From positions 1,938,824-2,002,823 of the forward strand of contig VYZB01000118.1 of NCBI GenBank assembly GCA_013397455.1: a stretch of DNA of 64,000 nt. Direction: 5' to 3'. The notes under the pieces were generated by a model. That model worked only from the letters and a program-made list of their open reading frames with translations, was not told the DNA's origin and did not search any database. Below are positions 1 through 12,235 of this stretch, piece after piece (within the stretch, counting starts at the first letter, position 1; the number at the start of each line of letters is the position of its first letter). Source of the DNA: Crotophaga sulcirostris (lineage: Eukaryota > Chordata > Aves > Cuculiformes > Crotophagidae). A program made the translations under genes and the position numbers.

Positions 1-3000
1 ATCTATGTATGTATATGCATATATAGGGGATTTTAGACTATGTTTTAGAATGTCACATGTAGAAAAACCTTCTATGTAAAAAATCAAAACTTCCTTCTTT
101 CTGTTACTAAGAAGTGAATATTCCACTAGGTAGCTTTTATTTTTTTTTTCCCAAATTGCATCTCCAATTCACTGACAGAGATTTTGACAAGAAGAATTAG
201 GACCAAGTTCAGTCTTAACTGACTCACATCACTTCTGTATTTGGTCCCCAGTGTATAAAAATAGAAAATACAATAAGATTAGTTTGCTGCACTTCCTTGT
301 TTATTAGCCATTATTTCTCATTTTATTGTTTGTTTCATTTATTTGTTTTGCTTTTTGCTTCCTGACAAGGCCATTGAAGGCTGCCTATGGAGAAACCACT
401 TACTCAAATTGCTCCTTGTGGAGGGAAAGCAGAATTTTAGAGATGAAGCTTGTAGAGCTAAGCGGTAGATTCTGCCTTCTTTTCTATGTGGAGAACCTCA
501 ATCTACGTTGTTCCCAGTTCTATAAACAGCTGGGGGTGAATTCAGTGCCCCTGTGCAAATTACAGTTTGTGAACAAACGCAAGATGATGGTTTTAACTGA
601 GGATTTTTTTATTGTTAATGCTATTTGGGCACAAAACTGGCTTATCCTAATACTCAATAAAAATTATATCCCTTGTTTTGTTATAAATAGAAGATTCGAC
701 TGAGGAGTGTAAAACGCAGGGAGGTAGTGGCAGAAGCAGCTGTGGTGTCTTAGAGCGAACCAAAATGAGCTGCAGTAGAACGTTGGTAATGCAGACTCCA
801 CCTTGCTACCAAAGTGCTTATCAGAGCATTGAGGTTAAAGCTAGGCTCCTGCAAAATGACAGGCAAACAAGCTTACACTTATCCTCTTGAAAGACCATTA
901 TTTTCTCCTATTGATGTACTGTAACAGCCTGAAAATATAGGTTCCTAAGATGCATTGAGCATCCTAACAAGCTAAGGAAGATTTCCTGAGCTGTTCTCCA
1001 GAGTACACAAATAGTATTTTAGGTTCCCATATGTTTGGTTAAGCACCTGCCTTTAAGCCGTGATGAAATTAGACAAAGATGTTACAGTAAGCTTTGTTTT
1101 ACAGTTGCTTGTTTGTCAGCAAGGAGGAGTCAGCAACTCGAAAGCAAAAATACTCACCAATAATTGAAAGAGGATTATGACAAACTGCCATGTTTTTCTA
1201 AGTCCTGGGGAAAAGCTCTGTGTGTGGTCTTTTAATTATTCTTTTTATGAAATCAAGTAGCAATTAGTGGAAGTATGTTTTCTGCTTCTCTGTACTGTGA
1301 AATCCAGCTTCAGAAATTTAATATCCCTATTCCTTTTTTTCCAGAAATAGCATTCGATTTTCCCTGGATCCAAATTCCTGACATTGAAACATCATGGATG
1401 GAAATGTTTTATCTGGAAAAACAGATAGCTGACTCCTGAAAGGTGAGGCATGTTTGTCCCAGAAAAATCTTAGGAAAAAGAAATTCTTATCTCCCTATGT
1501 TAGAGGGCACTTTCTGCTAGGTTAATATCCAAAATTTTAAGGGACAACACAGTTATATAGCTAAGAACAGATATTGTACTTGGTTTTTGATCTGATTTTA
1601 ATATATAAAACTCCTGGTTTGTTTACATGATATGAATAATTTTGCTCAGTGTCTCTGGCGACCTGAATTCTACACATTACTAGATTTATATAAAAATCTT
1701 GTTTCTGTCATCTACCTTAACTTACATACTCCTTGATCCTTCTAGCTGGCGTTAGAAGGGCTACTGCCTGCATGTGCTTCTCCTCTTCTTGTTAGCAGGT
1801 ATAGTTTGAAAGGAATAAAATAAAAGAATTCAGGACAGCTAAGTAACTGTGTAGTAATAATTAATTGCATGAAGGGGTTTATTTTTTTAATAAAGTAATC
1901 CTATATTCATCAAACAGTTACATAAAAAACTAAAATGCAGACTTTGTTATTTATGGCTCAAGTAAAGATTTTATAAATTTGCCTCTTTCCATCACTTTCT
2001 TTAAATGTCTTTTCCTGTCAACAGTTATGTGCTAAATTGTTATTTTTCTTGAGGCAGTTGTACGTTAGGAGAGGGAGAATGTGTTATTTCGTACTTCAAA
2101 GCTGAAAAAGGGAATGACTGCTCTTCTGTGGTGGAGCTTTTGTAGCACAGGAACCTATTCAGCTGGGTATCACTGATCAACAGTGGTCTTAATTGACATG
2201 GGAGTTTTTCTAGCTCTTCAGGATATTTTTTGGATTTCTAGTCATTGCTATACTGAGTCAGATAAGTTGTTTCTATAGTTTAAACAGTGTTATCAGTAAG
2301 GAAGAGGCAAGCAAACAAGCAATAATAAAGTAATATTTTCAGAGATGAGGATTCTCCTTAACCTCCACTAGTGACTGTTTTGTGCCCTGCAGCATGTGAG
2401 TCATTATACCTCTAACAGATCACCCCCTGATGGAAGTCAGAGGCTTTATGTCATTTTGTTTCAGATGAGAATGCAATATTTGGCTGAAGGAATAGAGTCT
2501 GTTTGTTTTCAGTTCATTTTATCCTTCCTGTGATGTACTCATTGCTTCAAATAAAAATCCAATACTTCCTCTGAATTATATTAAGCAATTGGCTTCTACA
2601 ATCTATCATGGCAATGAATATTCAAAGTTAATTGTATGCAGTACGCAATCATTTTAGTGTCCAGACCTAAATGTAATATGCTTTGATATCACTGAATCCT
2701 TCCATGTTGTTACGTTTTATCAAAATGTAAACAGAAGTTTTTGACTTACCTTCTGTTTGTATCACACCATGTTTTACGTGTTGCTATCTTAGCTCATCTT
2801 AATTAAGAGTATTCATATAATCTGTGTTTGTGATTAAATTAGCCAGTTGGGCTAACCTGTGTACATTCAACTGTTGATGGAAAATAGAGAGTATTCCAGA
2901 GAACCGTTTTTTTCATACTTAGCCCATACAGAAGAGTTCTCCATTTCTGCTTTTTGTTACACTCAAAATCTTGTTTACAGGCATAGAAGAAACTCTCCCT

Positions 3001-6000
3001 ATCTATAAAGTCAAGAGCTCATTGTTTTTCAATTCAGAATTTAATAGTCTGATTCAAGCACCACAGTTAGTCTAGGTCAAATTCTTACAGAAAAAGAAAG
3101 AAAAAATAATAACACAGTTAAAATTGTTGTACACGCCCTTTGTAGTTCCTTCCCCATCTTCTAACGTTAGGCTCCTGTCTTCACTGCTTCTCTGGGTGCT
3201 GAGCTTGATGGTAGCACTGGTGGAGTGTTACAGTGAACTGTCAGCATCTTGAATCCTTTGTCACACGGATTAGGTTTGTGCTGATAGTTTCTTCTTGTTC
3301 ACTCTAGGATTGACTAGGAGTGATTTTTATACATTTGCTAGCATGCTTTTATACCTCTGCTCTCTCTTCATTGGTTGGCAGTTCTCCATTCCACCTGAAT
3401 TTCCTATATATGATGCTGTTCTTTATGTTAGTATTTCTTTGTTACACCATAAAAAAAGTTCTGTCCAGGTCTGGGTCTGCATTTCTTTTATTGACGATGA
3501 GTAAGTTGTTTATAATTGAGGGGTCTCCAGTGCCAGCCTGTGCCCTTTATTTTAGCATCCTGTGGCTGTGGCTTTCTTTACTGCATCCTGTCTTCACTGC
3601 CCAAGGACTCTGTTGTCATACCAGACCTGTCTTTCTCAACACTGCATCGTCATTTAGAGTTGTAAATAACTCATTCTGCACAGGATAACTACTCGTTACT
3701 GCTTTCTGTATAAAAGTATATAAAGGTGCACTATACAAAGACAAACAAAAGTAAAATGAATTAGCCATAGACACATGGTCGATAAGAGAAATTGCTGTCA
3801 CAACTAAACTAAGTAAAACAAAACTGGAGGCAGGTCAAGAAAAGTTCAGACGGAGCAAGCCTGACAAGTCTCAGTCCTGAGGCCTCGTAATTCTGTACAA
3901 AGCTTATGGCCTGTTGCTAGCAATGGCAATACTGTGTTACATGGTTACCTGGTTACATCATCTTTTATTTATTTCTCTGTATGTTGCATCTTGTCTGAGA
4001 CAGGAAAGAGAGAGCTGAACATTCATATAACAGTATTATAAAGAATTGGGTCATTATTCTGGGCAGAGAGCTTGCAGTAATTCAGTTGCTGAGTAACAGC
4101 TATTGAAAAGCCTACACTTGAAGCACATCACTGGTGTAGTCTGCCTCTGATTACCCTGCATGTTACTATTATTACTTTTCTTTCAGCTACACTACTATGA
4201 CCAAGACACCAATTTTTTTTTTGATAGCACGTTATCTTTTCCCACTCTGTGAGTCTCAAATGTCATTATTGGAACCTGTAAGAGTAGATGAAAAAAGTGC
4301 CAGAAGTAGGTCCCCAATGGTGGAAAAAACAGTGTTTCAGTGCAGCAGATTGACACCACCCTTCTGACTGCATTCAGGCAATAAACTGTGTGTGAGAGCA
4401 CAGCAACATCCATGTAAAATGCTTCTTCCTCTGATGGACATGGTGTCCTTTGGGGGCAAGTGGACTGACGTTTCTGTTTACAAATATTTCAGAAATCAGC
4501 TTGGTCAGAAGAGGCATGAACATAATTTGATGCCAAATGCATGACATCAAGTAGGTGTAGCATAAAAAACTTTGATGAGTATAATTGTATTCCTTTTAGC
4601 AAGAATCCAAATGTGGTTAATTTTAGCCAGAGATGAATCAGCTGAACTTTCTGGGAATGGTGCTGCCCAGGCAGCTGTATTCAGTTCTGAAGGGGGAGGA
4701 ATGCAGTCACAGCTGCCCATAGCTGAGCTCTCACTGCAAAGTGTGTCTGAACTCCTCTGTTGCTACATTAATGCCATTGGTGGAGTCTCAGCCAGCTAGG
4801 GTAATGCTAACTTTTATGGGTTGTGACTGTCCTGTAGGTACTGCCCAGTACTGTAGAGGACAATGGGAAGGGATTTCAATCCCATTTGTTGCAATATAAA
4901 GATTATTGGCTTTAATTTGGGCTCTGTACGTAAGAGGTGATTCTAAATAAGTAAAGACAAGAAAGAATAAATTCAGGATCTGAATGAAGAAAAAACATTC
5001 AGATCCAGAGAACACTTCCCACATAGGTAACAGACTGAAATGAGGTGTCACTTCGATGCCTGTGGTGCATCATGTTCCAGCTGCATACCTACTCCAATGC
5101 AGGAGAACAGTTTTCTCCTCATTAAGACCTGAACTACAAGTGGTGTTTGTTTTTTTACCAATATGGCTTCATCTCTGAATGAACTAAATTCTATGAAAAG
5201 AAAAGTTGATACAATTTTTTGTCCCAGTAAATAGGTCAAAGCATTATTTCAGTTCTAGTAAATCCATCTCCTATGTTTTCTTCATATTTTGCACTGTTTT
5301 CTGGATGACATATTTGGTTTGATATTTATATCCTATAGGAAATCTGAAAGCACTATTTAATCCCTGTGGTTCTAGAGGGGAGAAAAGATCTCTTTAGACA
5401 TCTCCAGAGGTGTTTCATAATTTTTTGAGTTGTCATACAGGGTTCCAAAGTACTTGTATTAAGTCAGGAAATGGACCTTACTGCTTTGGAGTATAGCTGG
5501 ATGAAGAGTCTGGTTTAATGAGCAGCAGTTGTACAAAATGGAAACAAGATGTTACGATAATAAAGAATAGGATGGGGAGCAGTAAGGAATACTTTATAAT
5601 GCTGCTATACCAGTAAATCAACAACCTGATCTCTGCAACGATACTGTAATTCTTACTCTGACTCAGAAGGGATATTGAAAGACTGTGGAGAGGTCAGATA
5701 GAGGTGACAAGAAGTGATACAGGCTGAAACACTTTAAACTTAGAATAGTTTAAAGCCTAGTTAAGTTTACTTTAGAAAAGCTGCAAATACTAGCAAACTC
5801 AATAGTTGAATAGTTTAGTAATTCATGATGTCTATTTTTATCTCTTCTTATGACACAAAGCAGAAGGAACTGTTGAGTTGAGAGTGACAAGTCCTTAAAT
5901 TGATGGATTTAGCAAAGTTAAAGGAGAAACTGAACAAGATTATTGGAATAAGTAGTACTAACAAAATGTATAATAAGGATTTGATCTCTCTCCAGATCTC

Positions 6001-9000
6001 AGGCCAGATCCAGGACTCCTTGATCATCTGATGTGGGAGTTTACGAAATTCTTATCCTGACAACGTGCACCCACTTTATAATGTCTCAAAATACCTTCCA
6101 TTTATTTAATACTAGGATACACTTTCAATATACATTATAATAATTTCTTATTTCATCCCATGGCATCTTCTGCATCTTCTGTGTCTTTTAAGAGATAGAG
6201 CAACATATTTGAAGAAATTATGTTTCTTTTCTTGGTTTGTAGTACTACAGATTTTCAAAATTATTTCCAAGCCCCGAGACGCAAGAACATTTTAACTTCA
6301 CTTTTAAAACTTCGGTTGTATTATAATCATATGTTTTTTGGTGATTTGCCTTCAATATGTTCGTATCTTTTTCCTAAGTGGTTACATTTTTAAGATCCAA
6401 CAATGTGTAGGAGTACTTTAAATTATTATGCGTCTTGCCTCCTTAAATCTGGAAGTTCTGTTCTACAGCTTGTTACTTAGATGCTGCTTCTGCTGCTAAT
6501 TAGAAACTGCAAATCAAAGCCTAATTATGCATCTCAGCTATGAAAACTGTGCAATACCAAAGAGTAGGTGGATTAAACTGTTTAATACTTGACACAGCCT
6601 GTGGAATAAAAAATAGAACAGTGAAAACATGTTCAAGGAATTGTGAAAATAAGATTTGGATGGTACAAGTTGGAAATCTTTCTTATGCTATATAGGCAAT
6701 GCTGTTCTGTTTTTAATGCTACCTTTTTCATAACCTCCTTTTTAGATATACAGATTTTCAGTTGGCTGTGCCATTTAAGAGCCACATTATCATCTTTTCT
6801 TGCTACAGCTACCAGCTCTGTTGGAGTACACCACACTGAAGTTTTACAAGTGTAGTTTCATATTGGTTAAAAGGGATTTGAATTAGTCTATCCATGAGGG
6901 TGCACTCAGTGCCATCTTGGCATGTGTTGATTTAACTGGAGATGAAAATGACTTAAAAAATATCTGTGAAGTGTGAATTGGATTATAGAAGACAAACTTA
7001 TCACATCTCTTATCTTGTGGATTTGAAATCACACCTTTAATTAAACTAGAGCAGGTTTGACTAGAGAGAAAACCTTTAACTTCAGAATGTAGTATGTACC
7101 ATCATGCAATCTGTCACAGGGAGCTAACGTGTTGACCTTGGTGGCTCCAAGCAGAATTTGTAAAAATATCACTATCAGCTTATGAAAACAAGACATACAG
7201 GCATTAAGACTTTCTTTGAGGCTGTGTGACTAAATTTTGTTTTAGTCAAATGTTTATATAAACGTGATTTCCCTGTTAATAGGGAATATCCAGGGAAAAA
7301 TGGTTCCTGGTACAGAATCCACTTTCTGATTTTCTCTGATTATTCATTTTTGTTTTCCAAGGTAGTTCAAATTTGAAGAAATTGCTGAAGTTGTTTCTGC
7401 CTTTCAATTTCTAGCCTACTCTGAAGCATGTAATCTGCAGGATTTAGAACTACTAACAGTAGTTGAATGATACAGAGCCTTTCCACAAATATCCAAAATT
7501 TTGAATGGTTTTACTTGTTTCATGAACTTTTTTGCTAGTTGATCATATGGAGTAGCAAATTTTAGCTACTCTAAGATATAGAAAGCAAACTTTAATTTAT
7601 ATTTCTTCTACTGCATGCCAGCAATATGATTCCAAGATTCCCATATTTGGCACATAAATTTATCATGTTCTCACTGAATCCAACACATATAACTCCAATT
7701 ACAAATATGACATTCTCCAATTAACTCCTTATAAAATGCCTTCCAACTGATAAATAATGTTATAAAAACAACAAAGAAGTTGTTTTATCTGCAAATCACA
7801 ACAAAAAGTTAAAACTTAAAAAAAATATTTTTTATGATGTATTCATGGCAAAATTTTGACTGCTCCTGGGTTGAATTATGCATTTATTCTTTCTGTGTGC
7901 ATCCAAAATAATATACAAACTGATGGTTAGAAGAATTTTCTAAATGGAAAGCATAGACTCAAGCTCTTCAAAGTGAGAAGGAAATTCATACAAGTCATTT
8001 AAAAAGGTTCTCATCTAAGGGCTCAGTTCTCTAGCTATGTGGAAATAGTGTAAAATGATATAATCTTGTATTGTATAAACTATACATTTTTCCTTTGTCA
8101 AATTTTAAGTATCCCCACGCTTAATATAGTGACTGTATGCTACTCTTCTGTTCTCTACCCAGCAGAAAACCTCTTTATAGGCATTAGATAGAGAGCTGAA
8201 GAACCCAGTTTTGACTTTCGGGCCAGGAACCAGCCACCCAGCCACTTTTTTTCCCAACTTTTATGCTATTTGAATGAATCCAGAAAGATTTGGCCTTTCC
8301 TTAGGAGACCACAAGTAAGTCTTACTTGATTTGTGTAAACATCCTATGCTTTTATTTAGTTAAAGCATATATAGGAAGCAATACATGGTTTTTAAAGCAG
8401 TCAACCACTTGAGTTGATTGAATTTGACTAAAAGATGCGTATAGCTAGTATAATTAATGACAAGCAATCATTGAGTCAAAAAAATTATTTTGTTGCCCTG
8501 AGAAGAAATAGCTGCTGTTATCACTCTGACTTTGTGACATGGAACACCAACAACACTTGCAATGTGAGACATTTATCAAGTCAATGCCAGGTTTCAGCAT
8601 CTCCGTTGACAGCTGGGGATGCTGCAATTATGGCAGGGAATGCCAGGTAAAGCAAAACAATCTAATCATGCTATTAAAAGAATAGTTCTTTCCCATGTGG
8701 TTTCTAAACATGTTAAGGGGATCCGTCTTTTCCAATGCACAGATAAAAACAAATGTTTTTATTTTGTACCTTTTCTGTTTCTACTAACACTGTTGAAAGC
8801 TGTATATGTTGAAAGGATGCATAGACTCACCAGTCAGATAGAAGGCAAATAAAAACGATATATGTAGACATAATAGAGTAGAAAGGAAGACAGTAAAATC
8901 TGATCTCTGTTTTTTACTACAGTAACTGGCAAAATGTGTGGCTGTACTTCAGGCTTTCTATCAGTTAAATATGCAAAGAAAATATTTTTTTCATGGGAAG

Positions 9001-10994
9001 AATCTATTAAGGAGTACAAATTCTCTTTTGCAAAATAGCATTTCCACGCCCTCACAGCTGACTTGCTTAATTTGAACAACATCTTTCTCACCCCTAGTTT
9101 GAACATCATCCAAAGAAATGTCTGTGCCTAGTGCTAATTAAATTTCCAATGATAGGGACTTTACATTTGAACTAAATGATATTTGATGGTTCGATAGCCT
9201 CTTGCCTTCTGCTTTGGTAACATCTAGTGAATATTTTCAGTGATATTTATATTTATTCTCAGACAACAACTAAAAGTAACAAAGAGAGAGCTGGTTTAGC
9301 CCCAAAGCTTTTACTCTCTGCTCCCCTTCCTTCTCAAATTGAAACAACGCTTCCACTTGATGTGTGTAGAGATAAAAATTGCTGCTGACAACTCTGAACA
9401 TTAAGTAAAACAATGTCTCTTGACTATAGAGAGACTATTTTTACACCAGTGTTGGCTTTTCCTAAATAATTTTTCAAATATGTAATCCTGAATTGAGCTT
9501 TGAATGCCCTTTCTATTTATGCTTCTCAAATAAGAGAGTAAAATCTTGTCTTTAATATTAACTTAAGTTGGTGGAGTTCCAAATTCGTCTTTGGTGAGTT
9601 GTTTTAGTCAATGTTTCAGTCCTTTTCTTCTGAGCTTATTGGTTCCAGTGAAACTGTGTGTCTGGCTCTTCTGTCACTTTGTCTTTTTTTTGAACCCATT
9701 ACTCTGTCTGTGCCAGTCATAAAAAAATGCCATTTTAATCTGCTGTTATCAAAAAAGCATTCCGAAACTGCTTGAAAACACAGTAGTATTATTAGGCCTT
9801 TTGGGTAACAAGTGAGTACCGGAGCAACCACTTTTTAGGGCTTACCCTTCCCTTTCTGTTCCTCATTCAGACCCATATCCATAAGCTGAGTCCTTGATTC
9901 ACATTTGTGCTAGAAGCACTGAAAGAATTCTTCTGTGTTCACCACTCTGGCAAAGGGCACAAAATCCCCTTACCCAACACAAACCTACCTGGTGAGTGCA
10001 TGGGCACTCACCTATCGTTGCAACTCTGTTTTACCTGGCAGATGTGAGCAGAAGCTGAACAGACTGATGTGGACAGGCACACAAAGTGTCACAGATACAC
10101 TACAGCACTGGTGTTTAGTAAGGCTGGTATCTTTTGGTACTGTGCACACCTTGAAACACATTTTCTCTCTTTGACTTCATGCGTCTCATTGTAAAATCCT
10201 GACATATATATCTGTCATCAGTTTGTGAATGTCCAGACATCAGTTTAAGCAAAAGCTCATCATAATTCCCAAATCTGTTCCTCCCTTCTCTAGTTACTGG
10301 GGACAATAACAGCCATCTGTCACTTAGATTTAAAACCTGGAGATCACATTTGGCTCAGACCATTACTTATATCTTAAGCCTTCCCTATCCAATTTATATA
10401 ATCTCCCTAGGATACGATTTATTTCTTCTTAAAGTGAAATATTTATTGATTTCTTTTCTCTTGTATTATATTATATCCTCTTGACATACACCTAGTATGT
10501 GTTCTACCACCTGAGACCTCTTAGACACTCGGTTTATCTAATATCTCTGGAGCATGCACAGTAAAAAAGCTGTAGCATCCTCCTTAGGAAGAGCACCAAT
10601 CATTTATTTCTGAACTATAAGAAAATAAAAAATATGTCCTTTTGTTCTCCAACTGGGTGATCAGAAAAGCCCACCAGTTCTGAACTAAGACATGCACCCA
10701 AGTCCCCCACTGTCCTGAAGGTGTTCACAGCTAGATCTCTTGCGTTTCAGGAGCACCTTACTCATGAGAATGCTGTCTAAGTTGGCGATGTCTACTTCTA
10801 CTCCTTCACAGCCGAAATACAACAGTACAGAATAGAAAGCTAGTCCCATGGGCTGGAGAAGGATGACAAAATAGATCAGTGAATTCAATTGAGAAGTATT
10901 TTTAGTTTATAGGTATTAAACCGCAGAACTAAATTCTGAAACAGGATCCAAAACCTCGAACTCTCCCACCATAGAGTCATGATCATTTATGAGT
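1..10994. other. AT-rich unique DNA, no gene recognised
   Basis: No coding region, RNA gene or diagnostic transposon end was recognised on either strand. The longest open frame, 326-703 on the plus strand (125 codons), begins with a hydrophobic stretch that resembles a signal peptide. That stretch is encoded by T-rich sequence (TTT/TTG codons), and the rest shows no domain, so it is treated as chance. A somewhat richer segment at about 4,640-4,800 is open in one frame but also unrecognised. Short homopolymer runs are the only obvious low-complexity sequence. Confidence 0.6.
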
Positions 10995-12235
10995 GAGTGA
11001 AGGTGGGAACTGAATATAGGAGAAATACAGAACCATCACCGAGGCATGCTGGCATGTCATTAGGAGGCCAAAGCTCAGCTGGAGTTGCTAGTGAAAAAGG
11101 CTTCTACAGGTACACTGGCAGCAACAGTGAGACCGAAGAAAATGAGGGTTTAAGTGGTGTCATCAGGTTGAAGAATTTATGATGAAAAATGTGGAAAAAA
11201 CTGAGGTACTTAGTACCTTCTTTGCTTCAGTCTTTGCAAGGTCTGCTGTTTCAGGGAGAGAGGTGCTACACGTGGTAGAGGAGGATCAAATTAGGGACGA
11301 CTTAAGCTGCACATACACAGGTCTGACCAGGTCAGGTGCCTGCAAGCACGCTGTGAAAACTAGTTAACTTTGCAAGGCTACACTTCCTCTTGCCTTTGAA
11401 ACCTTGTGACAATTGTAGGAGGTCTGGTTTGACCAAGGAAAGAAAGTTATGCCCATCTAAAAGGCAACAGGGATCTGGAGATCTGCAGCTTGGTCAGCAT
11501 CATTTCTGTACCTAGGAAAATGATGGAACAAATCCTTCCTGAAGTCTTTTCCATGGTGAAGGAAGGACAAGAAGGAGGAACAGTTAACACAGATTTATCA
11601 AAGGCATATTGTACATGACCAGTTTCAGTTCCTTCTGTGATCAAATGACTAACTCAGTGGATATAGAGAGTGCAGTATATGTTATTTAACTTGACTTTAG
11701 GAAGACTTTTGTCACATTTTCCAATGGTATCCTCTTAGCTAAATTGAGAGATATGGACTAAATTGGTAAAGTATTAGATAGGTGGAAAATTGGCTAGTGA
11801 TCAAAGTCTATTCCAAGTAATTTCAAATGGTGTACCTCAGTGGCTGATAATGGGGCCAATTGTGCAGAAGACAGATTGAGGGAAATGTATTTGTTTAGCC
11901 TGGTAAGGGAAGATCTAATTACAGTCTTCCAATATGCAATGTAGAGTTAAGATAAAGTTAGACTCTTCTTAGATGTGCAAGATGAAAAGACAAGAAACAA
12001 CAGTATAAAACTGGGCTTAAAGGAAGAGAATTGTCACTGTTGATGATTGAGCAATGTAATAGGCTGTGGAATCTCCAAACTTGGAGATTTTGAAAACCTG
12101 TCAGGAAAAAAGCCCTGAGAGACTGTGAAGTTAGATCAGATTGCTCTGAAATTAAATCAGGTTGCTTTGAATAGAAGGTTGCAGGATCTCTCTCCAGAGG
12201 TCCTTTACCACTTAAATTTTGTATGACTCCAGGCT
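10995..12235 (+). mobile_element. Old CR1 LINE, internal ORF2 plus 3' end, fragmented
   Basis: This is a degraded CR1 non-LTR retrotransposon in plus orientation. Successive blocks fall in the order known for CR1 ORF2. The first is the linker before the reverse transcriptase: AAGCTCAGCTGGAGTTG near 11,070 and a frame reading TEVLSTFFASVF near 11,200. Next is RT motif material: LVSIISVPRKMMEQILPEV-like sequence near 11,490-11,550, DFRKTFVTFSNGILLAKL at 11,693-11,746, and GVPQ..I.GPI at 11,829-11,861. Then comes the C-terminal 'LRG-DLI' region near 11,876-11,940. The typical 3' tail (CTCCAGAGGTCC and what follows) ends near 12,232. Frames change between blocks and stops are frequent, so nothing functional is encoded. 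The terminal octamer repeat has decayed. The 5' boundary is approximate, because CR1 copies are usually 5'-truncated. Confidence 0.88.
11693..11861 (+). pseudogene. CR1 reverse-transcriptase core remnant (frameshifted)
   Basis: Two adjacent RT blocks of the old CR1 are readable. The first, DFRKTFVTFSNGILLAKL, starts at 11,693 and corresponds to the CR1 D-F-S-K-A-F-D block. The second, reading GVPQWLIMGPI, starts at 11,829 and corresponds to the CR1 GVPQGSVLGP block. The two starts are 136 bases apart, not a multiple of three, so at least one indel separates them. In the first block the conserved aspartate after the K-A-F position reads valine. The block expected next, with the F/Y-x-D-D catalytic pair, is absent. 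The sequence passes directly into C-terminal ORF2 material near 11,876. The gene is dead. Confidence 0.8.

Noticed and set aside
326..703. 125-codon frame with a signal-peptide-like N-terminus
   Set aside because: The hydrophobic start comes from T-rich DNA that automatically yields Phe/Leu codons. The remainder has no domain or cysteine pattern of a known secreted family.
5690..5760. Faint CR1-like wording (GTGACAAGAAGTGATACAGG, CTGAAACAC)
   Set aside because: No adjoining 3' tail or upstream ORF2 block could be followed. Too short and diverged to call by eye.
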